Part shown: piece by piece, positions 13,954 through 26,448 of the stretch | Layout: each line of letters opens with the position of its first letter | Position numbering within the stretch: position 1 is the first letter of the stretch | Assembly (NCBI GenBank): GCA_014773175.1 | Contig: VXCM01000951.1 | Coordinates: 62,001 to 126,000 of the forward strand | DNA from: Lucifuga dentata | Lineage: Eukaryota; Chordata; Actinopteri; Ophidiiformes; Bythitidae | Length of the DNA: 64,000 nt | Direction: 5' to 3' | Program-made: the position numbers and the translations under genes | Notes under the pieces: generated by a model | Databases searched by the model: none | The model's input: only the letters and a program-made list of their open reading frames with translations | Told to the model about the DNA's origin: nothing

Positions 13954-14484
13954 TTAAAGGAACATACCAGTGATTTTGCATGTTTGAGCCCAATAAAAAC
14001 AACCTGCATACATGTTACATTGCTGCCAGCCATTTTCCAAAATCTGCTGCTGGAGCGATACATCTTAGATTTGTTTTTCCTACCTGGAGATAAGTAATCC
14101 AGCATCACAAAGTATATTAGGTTTTTTTGTCAACATAACTTTATTTAACCAGTGCAACATAGAGCTGCATGGAAGAAAATGTATGTGTCGGCCAGGGAAT
14201 ATTGTTCCAAAAGAAGACTGCTTTTACCATGAAATTAGACAACTATGCCTTCTGCAATTGAGCGTAAGTATTAGCATGCAAACCTTTGAATTTTAAGGTG
14301 TGTGAACATTTAAGGTGCCTGAACATGTAATTTTGAAAGATTTAGGATTTAGCAAAATAACAGGAAAAACTGTTGGTTTATATGTGGTTTAATGATTTGG
14401 AAAATGGTTGTGAGTAACGTAACGTGTATGAGGGTAGTGTTTATTGGGTTTAAACAAGCAAAATCACTGGTATGGTCCTTTAAG
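13954..14484 (+). mobile_element. TTAA foldback element, copy 2
   Basis: Starts TTAAAGGAACATACCAGTGA and ends CACTGGTATGGTCCTTTAA, an imperfect terminal inverted repeat. The interior has GGGAATATTGTTCCAAAAGAAGAC. No reading frame. Confidence 0.8.
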
Positions 14485-14554
14485 CACATTTATTGTTTAC
14501 TCAAGTAAAAAATACTCATAGCACAATGGAAAAATGTTCTATTACAAACAAATC

Positions 14555-14900
14555 TAAAGTCAAGTTTATTTGTATAATTCAGTATCACATAAAATGTATG
14601 AAATGGTTTTACAGCCCAAACAGCAACAGTTCCTAAACCAGCCCAAGCTCTCTCAGAAGACAAGTATCTATTTCCTAAAAATCCTTAACATGTAAGGAAA
14701 ACGAAACCTCAGGAGAGGCAATTCAAAGACAAATCTCTTCTCCTATAAAGACCAGGTGGGCAGTTGGAGACATAGGTGGGGAATAAGGCAAATTACAAAG
14801 AAAGAAAACAAAGTAACAACTGCTTCAAGCATATTATAGAGGAAGATACATAATATGACAACTGAGCCATGATCCAAGAAGAGGGTAATAAGTCCAAAAT
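14555..14900 (-). mobile_element. L2-like retroposon 3' end, reverse orientation
   Basis: Starts AAAGTCAAGTTTATTTGTAT, the reverse complement of the common fish ATACAAATAAACTTGACTTT tail. It continues with CAGCCCAAACAGCAACAGTT and AGGAGAGGCAATTCAAAGAC. Bounds approximate. Confidence 0.5.
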
Positions 14901-16104
14901 GATGTAGTAAATCTAAAATCCTAAAAAGTCAGCGTTGTCTATGGGAGTGTTGAATTCTTCACCATTATTCCCTGCAGCAAAACTCCTGCATCGAAAAACC
15001 TTCTTAAAAAAAAAAAAGAGAAAAAAAGAAAAGAAAAGAAAAAAGTTAGCAAAAAAATTTACTCAAGTATCCAAAATAAAGTAATCATTTTGAAGACTGG
15101 TCCCTGTCACAATGTTACATTATTGATGTATTAACATATATCTGGTAGATGTTAATGCATCAATAATTAAAATCCCCAAACTGCTGACTCAAGATTTTTT
15201 GGCTAATAGTGTACAGCAAGCTCCTATCTCCGATTTTTTGGGGGTTTGAAATTAAATATTTCACCCAAAAACAGAAATCTCCAATTTGAGGAATTCTTCA
15301 TGCTTTTAGATTACATGTATGTATATTTTTTTTTATACTAGAATCAATTAGCTAACCTCTTTTCCTTTATGATAAACTTGCTGTTGTTATGTTACTTTTA
15401 GTCTGCAAAGTACCTTCACCTGCCAGATAAATGTAGAGGAGTAAAAGTAGAAAATAGTACAAAACGGAATAACCAAGTAAACTACAAGTACCTAAAATTG
15501 TACTTTTCAGTATAATACACTTATTTACCTATGCTTACATACTTAACAGTTTTTAATAATGCTGTTAGGAATGTTCCATCACTACCTTATCATGGGCATA
15601 AGCATCATGAGAGGCTCTTCTGTTCCCCTCTGGCCCCTCATGAAAAGACAAACTCATCTGAAGAGCTATTTTTATAACAGCCTCTGCTGGACAAAGTGTT
15701 CAAGCTGTGGCCAGTGTCAAGCTTCTCTTCCTCCACCTGAGCTTGTGATTTGTCCTTACAGTAAGACTGGTATAACTTAAAAAAATAAAAAATACTGTAC
15801 GCTTCCATATTAATGATAAAGAGGAACTATTACTATCTGTTCTTCACTTGTAAAACTTATGGAAGAGAAACAGGAACAGGTTAGAGAGTTCATTACCAAG
15901 GTAGCCCCATAATCCCCCTGTGACCATCTTGTGATGTCAGGGCTTCATCCTGTTGCAGTCTTATCAGGGCAAACACATGCTGGGTCCTTTTCCACATGGT
16001 CTGATTGAATTCAGCTCATGAACACTGTGCTGTGTGTTTGGAAGGAAGACTGGTGGCACTTTGTACTTTTTTAGCAAATGCTCCAGGAGTCCCAGGGTGT
16101 GATT

Positions 16105-16141
<37 letters not shown>
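16105..16141. repeat. (GA)n microsatellite
   Basis: About 18 GA units just before foldback copy 3. Confidence 0.93.
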
Positions 16142-16143
<2 letters not shown>

Positions 16144-16158
16144 TGGTGAGAGAGGTTG

Positions 16159-16744
16159 TTAAAGGGCCATACCAGCTATTTTGCATGTTTGATAATATAT
16201 TCAATTTTCACATGTAATGTTACTGAGAATCATTTCCCAAAGCATGCTACTGGAACAGTGAGTTAAAAAATGTTTTTCCTACCTTCCAGACCGCCATTGG
16301 TTTCAGTTCATTCTGGTACGCTATTAAAATCAACTTGTTGATACTTGAAACATTCTTGGGATAGGTAATCCATCATCATGAACAAGATGTATAGACAGTT
16401 TTTTTTCCCCCCAAAGTTATGTAATTTTAAGCTCAATAAAAAGCATGTAGTGAATGTATGTCTCTACCAGGGAATATAGTCCCAAAAGAAGACCTGCGTT
16501 TATTGAAAAATTTAAACAACCATGACTTCATAAGGCTGCGTAAATATTAGCAGGCGAAACATCGATTTTTAAGGTGGGTGCATCACTTGAATATTTGATT
16601 TAGAAAGATAAAGAGATTTTGCAAAATGTCAGGAAAACTGAAATATGGTTTTATCCTTTAGAACACGATTGTCAGTAACGAAACGTGTATGAAAATTGAA
16701 TATATTAGGCTCAAACATGCAAAATTGTCAGTGTGGTCCTTTAA
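16159..16744 (+). mobile_element. TTAA foldback element, copy 3
   Basis: TTAAAGGGCCATACCAGCTA to TGGTCCTTTAA. Interior includes CCATTGGTTTCAGTTCATTC, GATAGGTAATCCATCATC and GGGAATATAGTCCCAAAAGA. A representative, little-degraded copy. Confidence 0.85.
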
Positions 16745-18390
16745 ATATTAAGCAACCTCACTGCTGTTTCCCTCCTTGTATTCAAATGGGGCAAACAAAA
16801 TGGGGGCATTGAGAAAAAAAACTCACTGACAACACCAAGCTATGTGCGAGTCAACAAGGCAAGACGATGTATTTAAACAAAACTGAAGCAAGTGACAGAA
16901 AGTGTGCCCAGTTTTGATTTTTTGGAGTTAATTCAAGAAAAGATCTGAGGAAAACAATGTGCAGCCCACGAGATGCTTATTTCCTAGGCGACCGGGCTTA
17001 CGGCAACAACGGAGCCAATCTCCATGAGAAAAGATTTATGCTCAACATCACTCATTACCACGAGATGCTGATTAGTGTTGCCCTCGCTGACAGCCCAAAG
17101 AAGCAGAGCTCAGCAGTTTTGTGGCGGCTGCCTGGCTGCCGGTAATGAGACAGTCAGAGAACGGCCTCACCTTTTGTTTGCCCACTGATGGAAGTCTTGT
17201 TTGGCCCAGCTGCATCTCCATGGAAGTGGCACCTTGAGAGGTTCTCTTGCCCCACCACCACCCANCTTCCCACCAAGTTTCTCATCACATCCTGGTGTGA
17301 AGCAGCGGCTGCTATGAAACACCAGCCTCTGGCTCAAAGCCCAGATGGCATTTTTCTCCCTGCACAACTTTTATCTGACCATAAAACACGGCCCAAAGAG
17401 GGCAGGACTCACAGAAAGCATCATTAAGTGCTGAGTGAGCGGCAGTGATTTGAAATCTCTTTTCTCCCCATTGTGTATTCTGGAAATTTGACTGGCTATA
17501 AAGAGGTGCATGTTAATTGATATTCAGTTCGGGNGGGGGGGGGGGGGATTAAAGACTCACAGGAACAAAGATGTTAAATATGTGCTCAGAATGGCCCTGT
17601 GAAGAATGTCTTCTGCTGCTCTCTATTCACACCATGGCTGCAAATTACCAGCAGCATGAACTTGGAACTGTCTGTACTCTCTTCTCCCTGAATCAGCCAG
17701 TGCACCTGCAGGAGTCTGAGCTCTTACTGCCCTTTTTTTTTTTTTTTTTTTTTTGCTTTGCATATTTCTTAAAGTATGAATTGTTTGACAAACACAGGAA
17801 AGCTGACTCAACTGAAAACGGAGTCGTTTAACTGTAGGGGAGGAAAAAAATAACATTTATTAGACACACAGAAAAATCCCTGAGCTGTTTTCTATTGCAT
17901 AGTGTACCTCTCTGATTTTTTTTTTTTTTATNCTGATTTTTTTTTTTTTTAGTCTTCCCAGTCATTTCACAGCTCACTGCAGCAGTAGCACAATGGATTG
18001 AGAAAAGGGGATAAGGGAGGGAGAGGCACACTGCCTGTCTGATCCTTTAGCGTGGGAAGCAAATCTGAGTTATTTACAGCTCATTTATTCAAACCTGTGG
18101 TCATTAAACCATAGTTGCTTGGCAAGGAAACTTGTGTAGAGTGAGTGTGGGAGCTGTTTCCAAACATCACATCAGTGGCAACAAGAGTGTACACAAATAT
18201 TACAGTATGTCATGGGGAAAATTTCTACATCGGCATCATAGTTTTTAAAGATCTGTACATAAGGATAGTTCACTTCTGATCTCATAATAATGTTACAGAT
18301 ATGGATGCACCTGAAACCTGACAAACCAGCACCTAAACCGACTTCAACTGTAAAATTAGAACCAGTAAACCTCATTTATTTGGCTAAGTT

Positions 18391-18440
<50 letters not shown>
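18391..18440. repeat. (TA)n microsatellite ending at an N
   Basis: About 25 TA units, followed by N at 18441. Confidence 0.93.
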
Positions 18441-18750
18441 NTTTTTTATTGCTAAGTTTCATGAGCTCATTTTGGCTCATGTATATTTTAGTCAGCGGAT
18501 GCCGCTGCAAGAAAAGGCAGTGGCCTCATTCCTTCATCTGTTTTGCAGTTTCTTACTTAAACCTTTCTATTTGTGGTTTTGCAGGAACTGTGAAATGTCA
18601 GACGAGAGAAGAAAATATCTGCAGACTTCACGGGTCGTAATGTTTTATTAGCTAAGCATAGGACTATTAAATGTTGTGACATCTCAACAAACTTATTCTG
18701 GCCTTTATTCAATAGTTACTTTGTGAACTGAATACACACGAAGACTTCGC

Positions 18751-18790
<40 letters not shown>

Positions 18791-19539
18791 TTTTTTTTTA
18801 TCACCAACAACTGCAGGTCATGAATTTTGTGGGTTGGGTTTAAATTTTGATTCAAACCACTAATTACACCTGTTCATCAGAATAAACACTGCCACATTCT
18901 CTACTCTATACAGCATATCATCACTAACTTGGCTTCGTGCCGTACTTCAAGTCACTGGAAATAATTAATGAAAATTAGAGGATGCCATCCAATAATGATA
19001 ATAAAGTGCTAAACCCTCTCTAAACAGCAAAGTAGAAGCTGTTATTTATCATGTTTCACAACATTATTATGAATTCTGACTGTTTTATCAAAGTTTTGCC
19101 TTTAACAATTAGCATCACCTCCTTTCTCCATGTTGGGCTCTCAGCATGTCCCACACACACACATACACACAGAGCCATGCAGATACTGTGGTATTTTTAA
19201 ACCAGAGGGTAAAACAAGGACAACATACACTATCAGGCATAGATCTCCACCTCATATTACATGTCGGGTCTTATGACAATGGTTAAACACTCCAAAGCAG
19301 AGAGGTAGCGCATTGATTTTCAGATAGAAGTGATTCAGCGTGGCTGGGGATGGGACAGTGAATCAGGTCTCACCGAGTGTCTCGATGCTCAGACAATGAA
19401 GGATCAGTTTGGAAATGACTCTTGTCACAATCAAAAATGCAGAGCGGGATTCTGTTTGGTCTTTGGTAACACATGGTTTTGGAGAAAACCCTATAAACGG
19501 ATGAAAAGAGAAACAGTTCTGTGATTAGATCGACTTGTA

Positions 19540-20059
19540 TTAAAGGACCATACCATCCATTTTGCATGTTTGAGCCTAATATATCAAATTTTCATTCACG
19601 TAACGTTCCTGATAGTCATTTCCCAAAGCATACTACTGGAACGGGTAAGTTAAAAAAAAAAAAAAATTCCCACCTTCCATTGGTTTCAGTTCATTCTGGT
19701 ACGCTATTAAAATCAACTTGTTGATATTTGGAACCTTCTTGGAATAGGTAATCCATCATCACCAACAAGACGCATATTCAGGTTTTTTTTTTTTCGAAGT
19801 TACACAATTTTAGCATTTATTGAAAAATTTAAATGACCTTGACTTCCTAATGCAGCATGACTATTAATAGGTGAAACATCGATTTTATGGTGATGTATCA
19901 TTTGAATATTTGATTTCAAAAGATTAAGAGGTTTTGCAAAATATCAGGAAAGCTGAAATACGGTTTTATCCTTTGGGAAATGATTGTCAGTAACCTTACA
20001 TGTATGAAAATTGAATATATTAGGCTCAAACATGCAAAATGAGTGATATGGTCCTTTAA
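19540..20059 (+). mobile_element. TTAA foldback element, copy 4
   Basis: TTAAAGGACCATACCATCCA to GTGATATGGTCCTTTAA. Same interior order as copy 3, with internal deletions. Confidence 0.85.
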
Positions 20060-20919
20060 AAAATGGGTTAAACTAAAAGCGAATCCTCAGGCTGAAGAAA
20101 TGGATATGACACAGTGAAGCTGCACTAGGACAACTTCGTAATAGTTGAGGGGGAAAAAAATATACTTCAGTTCCCAGAAAGCTTCTAATCTGTCATGAGT
20201 TTCAAGCCAAAGGAAACCAAAGAGATGAGACGAGGCAGCCGAGCAAACATTATCAAGCCCATCTTTGTGTGGACACAGCTGCTGGCCTCCATTTATGTAT
20301 TTTAATTTCTATTATCACTTTACACAAAACTTTCTTTTTGGCATGTGGGATGAATCTGTGTGTCTGTTATGGATGGCAGTGGTGGAAAAAGTACAAATAC
20401 AATGAAAACAGGTCTGTGAGATCTCAAGTCATCACATGGCAGAAAATTATAAGAAAATTATACACTATAGGACTGTGAAATGTGAATGTAAAAATACTTC
20501 ATCACAAGTAAGATTCCTGCATTCAATATTTTACTTAAGCAGAAGTAAACACATATTAGCAGTGAAATGAATCAGAAGTAAAAGAAGAGTGTAAGAATTT
20601 TACTTTTGGGATTTTCATGTTCTCAGAAAACTTTTTTCATGGTGTTTATTTTTTTAAATTTCAGCTATGAAACATTTTAGTTCGATGTTTCAGTTTTGTG
20701 TTAAGTTTCGTTTTTTTTCCCTTGCCTACAGTATTTTGTCACATTCAAGCTGAAATCTTGTTACTCTAAATTTGGGGATTTTCCATTTTGTCAGATCAGT
20801 GGAAATATTACCTTAGTTGCTCCTCTACAGGCTGACAAAATCTATAAAAACATGTCAAAAAAATGCTTATGTTATCAACCTGAAACAAGACCAGTTTCCT
20901 GAAAACTTGACATTTTGAC

Positions 20920-21060
20920 ACTGGAAGGTCACATTTACATAACATTTATTTTATCTAAAGCAACCTACAAGTGAGTGCTGAGAATAAGTTTCACGTGCAC
21001 TGTGTAAGTGCCAGAGGCTGTAGCAAGTGCACAAAGTCAAGATATCAGGGGTTTTTTGGG
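20920..21060 (+). mobile_element. Decayed fish SINE-like repeat
   Basis: ACATTTACATAACATTTATTTTATCTAAAGCAACCTACAAGTGAG matches, with decay, the abundant teleost pattern of a TTTATCCAAAGCGACTTACAAGTGAG core. Ends not resolved. Confidence 0.45.
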
Positions 21061-21591
21061 AAGTTTTTTACCCAACAACAGTCATATTTTAACATTTATT
21101 TTGAACAGAATGGCTGTACTTGCAAACTGCAAAATATAATATTTTCTTTGAAATGTAGTGGAGTAAAAGAAACTCTTACAGAAATACTTCACTAAAGTAC
21201 CATTACCTGAAAAGTTGTAAAATACAGCAAGGGGAGACTTCTAGTTTTTACCATTGGTAGGGACTTTTACTTGTTTGCTTTTCCTCCAGTCTGCTCTCCT
21301 AATCAACTGCTTGATCTTATTTTTATGCAATGATAAACTGGTGTGTGTGTGTGATGGAAGCTAACTATAAGAATCCATAACGAAGTTCCACTATTATGGC
21401 ACTTTAACAATAGCTCAAACCTCCAGTTAGTAAGAGCTAAACTGGACATGAACTGTATGCATGATGGTAGATTGTTTCAGTGTTTTAGGCTTTTTGATGA
21501 ATGAATCATTTTATTACTGCATGAAACTCTTGAGTTGTGTTGCAGATCAACAGCTTGAAAGAAGACAGAGCTGCAGAATCTCAGGTTAGCT

Positions 21592-21690
21592 TTAAAGGAC
21601 AATGCTGGCAATTTTTCATGTTTAAGCCCAATTTATACAACCCATATTATGTTACTGACAACCATTGCCAACATACACTATTTTACTACT
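21592..21690. mobile_element. TTAA foldback element, copy 5 (left end only)
   Basis: TTAAAGGACAATGCTGGCAA, then TTTAAGCCCAATTTATACAACC and GTTACTGACAACCATTG. The remainder is not recognisable. Confidence 0.6.
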
Positions 21691-21849
21691 ACTACTTTAC
21701 TACTATGCTGCTTTATTATGTAGATTTATATGCAACAATGCATAGAGTACCAAATAGAATTATATAAATGGGGAAAATGGTTCTTGTAGTATATTAGTGT
21801 GGTTGTCAAAATAAAATAGGTTCTATGCCAGCAAGTGAAAGTATTTTTA

Positions 21850-22330
21850 TTATACACTACAGGCCAGAAGTTTGAGGCCACCCCCAGATTTTAAATAAAC
21901 ATCATCACTGTTTGTTTTACAATTTATTGCACAGGAAATGACAAAAATACAAAAAAAGAAAATATATGTAATTAAGTTTTCAAGAAGAATTTGTCAACAT
22001 TAAAAGCCTGAAGTTATTTCAGCCTCAGACTTTGGTTTCGTCAAAGTAACCCCNCCCCACTGGCCAAGTCATAATTCTCAAAACCTTTTGCTTCTCTTTT
22101 GAATGAATGTAAGTTTGGCATAATTGTGATGAATGTTTGAGATTGTTGTCCTGTTGAAGAATGAAATTTTGACCAATAATTTGTAAACCAGATGGAATCA
22201 TGTCTTTGAAGGATGGAATGGTAATTCTCTTTCTTCATAATTCTTTTAACTTGGACCAAGTCTCCAAATCTCTTTCCCCCAAGACACCCCACAGCATTAC
22301 TGAACCCAATTTTATATATTATTTTTTTTT
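21850..22330 (-). pseudogene. Tc1/mariner transposon relic with transposase fragment
   Basis: An end resembling fish Tc1 terminal repeats (TACACTACAGGCCAGAAGTTTGAGG) starts at about 21855. On the minus strand, 22057-22330 keeps a frame-broken transposase C-terminus: IQWT-like pieces are lost, but FILQQDN-type, FITIMPNLHSFKREAKGFEN and YDLASG segments remain across frames. Two N positions (22054, 22332) and many decayed codons make it non-functional. Confidence 0.7.
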
Positions 22331-22652
22331 TNTTTTTTTTTTTTTTTTTTTTTGTGTAAATCTGGGTTGTAGATTTCAAGCATACTGGTCACCTGCGTGT
22401 TTTGAAAAGACTATACTTTCTTGACAGTCCCTAACCATGTTCCTCTTACAAAATTATGATTGATTCTTGTTAAATACACACATGGAAATGGTGAAAATGT
22501 TTTAGTGATTGCATATCCTGATGACTGAGAAATAAGACAAAGATACTGCAAAGGTTGTAATTTAACATAAAACAAATATATCCCTGTAAAATATTGGCAG
22601 AGATAATTTTGGATGTCGCGAACTAAATCTATGCTTATGCTACAATACTTCA

Positions 22653-22700
22653 AAAATAAATAAATAAATAAATAAATAAATAACTAAATAAATAAATAAA
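22653..22700. repeat. (TAAA)n microsatellite
   Basis: AAATAAATAAAT run with one interruption (TAAC). Confidence 0.9.
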
Positions 22701-23309
22701 AGGAAATTTCTTTCCTCCAACACTCATGAACTTGTGCAGCATTAAACTAAATCCATTGATAGGCACCAAGGACAAGAGCCTGTTTCAACCACAAACCTTT
22801 TCATGCTGAACAGCTTCTTATGTGTTGCCACGATGGTTCAGCACTTAAAGGACATCCAGCCAATGGAAGGCCAGCAGCTAAAAATGGCTTATTGATAAAA
22901 AAAAAAAAAAAAAAAANAAAAAAAAAAAAAAAAAAAAGGCCAAAAGGAGGCAGATGCAAATTGCAGCAGACAAGCTGTTAAGTGACGACCAAATTCTGCT
23001 GCTGAAAGAGCCAGAAAAGAACACGCTTGCTACTGTGGCATGTCAATACAAGTGCATTAGTGGACACAATGCAAATAGCAAATCACAGAGTTTGTCAGGC
23101 AGCTCGTCAATGTGTAGCAGTGAAGTTTGTGTAAAAACGTGTTGCTGTAAACTCAGTTGACCCTGCATGTGACTGTCTATGATGGACACAAAGAGAAGAT
23201 GCTTTCAGAGGTTCAGAAGTTGTTTTATTGGCAATTATTCACCCTGTCATCATCCATTAAGTCACTGCAGGTAAAATACAAAACAGTTTAAATTGGAGAT
23301 ATGAACAAG

Positions 23310-23985
23310 GTCAGGTTCACATTCTAGCCCTGAATGCTCAATTCTGATTTTTTTTAAAGTCAGATTTGATCTTTTTGTCTTGAAAGTTCACATTCATGTT
23401 TGTAATGACCCGTGTGTGACAGTGGTGTGAACACAGCTCTGCCCTAAAAGGTCACAACACGTACTTTTACTCCACGTGCTCATGAACAACAATGTTGAAC
23501 AATTACAATGGCTTGCTCGGCTGTTTCTCATGCAATTTATTTAAAACTTCTTGATTCCAAAATGCTCCTGTAGTTTGGCTTGGATGGGAGCTTCTCCATA
23601 TATAATCGAACAAATTTTGAATCTCCTCATATCTCCATTGACCCTTGCACTGTTGTATCTGTCCTCCATATTTATTTTTACCGGGTTGTGAGGTGCCGAC
23701 ATGATATGCACCAGAGAAGTGACCAGGTTGTGAGGTGACTTTAAAAAAAAAAAAAAAAAAAAAAATCCACATGAATCCTGATCTGTCCGTTCACACAGCC
23801 AGAGATCAGATATGAATCACATGCAAATGGCCCAAATATGATTTGAAAAAATCAGATTTGGTTTGTTCACACAGCTCAGAAAAAAAAACAAAAACAAAAA
23901 AAAAAAAACCAAAATCTGTGTCACATGTAGGCAAAAAAAGATTCAGAGCTGGACCACTTCAGCCTGTAATGTGAACGCAGAATAA
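23310..23985. mobile_element. Decayed DNA transposon with a MADF/SANT-like fragment
   Basis: The ends share an inverted GTTCACATT motif: AGGTTCACATTCTAGCCCTG on the left and CAGCCTGTAATGTGAACGC on the right. Repeated TGATCAGATTTG/AATCAGATTT motifs lie inside. On the minus strand, 23503-23700 encodes QWRYEEIQNLFDYIW, which resembles the DNA-binding helix of transposon MADF/SANT-like proteins. Truncated by a poly(A) run. Confidence 0.5.
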
Positions 23986-24351
23986 GAAGCATCTCTAATC
24001 TCTACATACTGCAGTCTCTCTTTTCATTAATATGTAGGATTCAGCAATGACTCATTGACATTAAAATGTCAAAAATCCAGTCTTTTTATCTGTAAATTAT
24101 ATACATTTATAAGTAATTATGTATTGAATTTCATCTTCTTTCAGTTTCTAATAGTCTTACCTGTTTTGGGTGCAGGGTCATCACAGGACAAGTAGAGTGT
24201 TGAGTGCTGGAAAAGTCTTTCTGTTTCTGCAGCATAATCTGAACATTTATAAAATAGCTCAAGGTTAGCTGCCAGGTTTCTCCTATGCAGCCATTTTCAT
24301 TCAGACAGTGATGATGATGATAATGAGCTTGAAAACTGTTGTGCCTTCAGC

Positions 24352-24943
24352 TTAAAGGACCATACCGGTCATTTTGCATGTTTGAGCCTAATACAGTATA
24401 TTCAATTTTCATACACGTAACATTACTGACAATCATTTCCCAAAGCATACTACTGGAATGGTGAATTATGAATTTTTTTTCCTACCTTCCAGACCACCAT
24501 TGGTTTCAGTTCATTCTGGTACGCTATTAAAATTAACTTGTTGAAACTTGAAAGGTTCTTGGGATAGGTAATCCATCATCGATACGTATATTCAGTTTTT
24601 ATTTCAAAGTTACATAATTTTAGCATTTAAGCGCAGAGTGATCTGGAAATGCTTCCTAGTGGTGCATCCAAATGCTGTAGTGAAGAACTGACAACAGGAA
24701 GCATTTTCAGATCACTCCAATCAAAACCTGAATACCCGTCTTGTTCAAGATGATGGATTACCTATCCCAAAAATGTTTCTAGTATCAACAAGTTGGCAGT
24801 CTGGAAGGTAGGAAAAAAATGTTTAATTCATCATTCCAGTAGTATGCTTTCGGAAATGATTGTCAGTAATGTTACATGTATGAAAACTGAATATATAAAT
24901 TGAATAGGCTCAAACATACAAAATGGCCGCTATGGTCCTTTAA
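24352..24943. mobile_element. TTAA foldback element, copy 6 (long palindrome)
   Basis: TTAAAGGACCATACCGGTCA to TATGGTCCTTTAA. Unlike the other copies, both halves carry the same internal segment in opposite orientation (CTACCTTCCAGACC against GTCTGGAAGGTAGG; GATAGGTAATCCATCATC against GATGATGGATTACCTATC). Each arm is therefore about 250 bp. Confidence 0.85.
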
Positions 24944-25564
24944 GGGTCAGTTTGAGTCTGTTTAGAAGTTTTCTTTGATTCTTCTCTCTTCAATCTTTGG
25001 TCATTTTTCACATTTTTTATTTGGTTTGTTCCACTGCAAACCTAAGCCTGTAATGTAATGACTGTAGTGATCCAATTAAAGCATGTGTTATGGCCAAAAA
25101 AAACAAAAAACAGGCAGGTATAGAAGAGTGATACTAACATAAGCTACGTGATGGGATCAAACTAAAAGGCAAAGTTGTTTGTCTTCTGAGTGATGAGCTT
25201 TCATTGCTTTCATCTTAAGATCCATACCAGCACCTTCAAGGTCGGTAAACAAACCATGATAATTTTAAGAGGCTTCTGGAAGTGTTTCCTCATTCATCAT
25301 GTAATTATGTCATTAAAAATATTACACTTTAAAGCTGAATCTCTGTATTCTTGTTTTCATTATTTAGGCTACATGCTGTATGCTTTGAGGTTTATATCAC
25401 CACGTTATGAGGTGCATTACAGACCTACAGGTAAGTTTTCACCTGTAACACTTCCAGTCTGCTAGTCTCAGTGTGATGATGACTGAATACTGGATGTCAG
25501 CACTGTAACCAAACCGCCGTTTCTCCTGGATTTTGTTGATTAATGTAGTAAATATAAACAAACA

Positions 25565-26275
25565 TGAGGCAAGAGACAAGTTTATTTGGCCTAAAAGGGC
25601 CATAAATAAAACTTTATTCTCTCAATTTATTAACAAGCCACAGAAAATCCATGGCTGTCTACCACAGCACTTAAACGTCTCATTCTGGTGCAGTCCATAT
25701 AGACATGAGACCCATATGAGATACTCTGAGCCGCTGATAAATCTGAAAGCTCTCGTTTCCTTTCTTTCTTAGAAAAATAAAACAAAACATGGTAATACTG
25801 TACCGAACTGGAGGCAGAGCAGCAGGGTGATCTTTTGCAGAGGGGTGCTTCAGAGGTTGGGAAGCTTGAAACAAACAACAACAATAGCAAAAAAAAAAAA
25901 AAAAAAAAAANTTTTTTTTTTTTTTTTTTTGCAGAGCTGAACTAGAATGTGCTCGCCTTTCGATCGCTGCAGGATCGCCACCGTCAACCGTTGAATAGTC
26001 CTCTCTTTTGTCCCAGCAGTTCTTCCTCTCCTCCTCCCTCTGCTGTTTTGCTTCCAATAAAAGTGAAATAATATTTATAATGATAAAACCGATAGCAGCA
26101 AAAACAAAAAAACCAAAAAAAAAAAAAAAAANAAAAAAAAAACAGAGGAGTAACGGCGAGAAGCGAGTGACCCCTGGATTGATAAAGGAAGGCGTGGGTT
26201 AAGAGAGGTCCATGGATATTTGCCCTGGGTGGGGCCTTTAATGCGGGGGAAAGGTGCCCGGTTGCCCCTCTGTGC
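25565..26275 (-). other. usp25: Probable usp25 3' UTR with poly(A) signal cluster
   Basis: Three AATAAA hexamers on the minus strand (plus-strand TTTATT at 25626-25631, 25613-25618 and 25581-25586) lie 650-700 nt past the stop. They are followed by a GT-rich stretch near 25545-25565. The interval also contains homopolymer runs with N at 25911 and 26132, so its true length is uncertain. Confidence 0.5.
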
Positions 26276-26448
26276 TCATCTCCCCTCGGTGGGCACCCCG
26301 CCGACGGCGGCCATGATGTGGCCGAAGCGCTCGCACAGCTCCAGGGTGGAGTAGGAGGGCAGCTTAGGGGGGTCATGGAAGCTTTTGATCTCCGTCGAGC
26401 AGTCCAGTAACTTGGGGAGGAAGTCCGTTAGCTTCTCCTGGAGGTTGG
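26276..26448 (-). CDS. usp25: usp25 exon 24, last coding exon
   Basis: 173 nt encoding [20 protein letters not shown], then [20 protein letters not shown] to VPTEGR and a TGA stop. It aligns without gaps to the human C-terminus except that the last seven residues read GVPTEGR instead of RTPADGR, so the arginine of the mammalian tankyrase-binding motif is absent. Confidence 0.95.

Larger units (their letters stand above)
14905..19535. other. Intergenic, no gene recognised
   Basis: Apart from foldback copy 3 and microsatellites, unassigned. 16950-17430 is GC-richer and unique-looking, with short open frames but no recognisable product. Confidence 0.5.
20060..25560. other. Intergenic, transposon-rich
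   Basis: Contains the SINE-like relic, foldback copies 5 and 6, the Tc1 relic and the MADF-like relic listed separately. Nothing else recognised. Confidence 0.6.

Noticed and set aside
1..26000. miR-99a, let-7c or miR-125b, expected downstream of USP25 by mammalian synteny
   Set aside because: Reading both strands for their mature sequences found none in the window; the cluster, if syntenic, lies beyond position 1.
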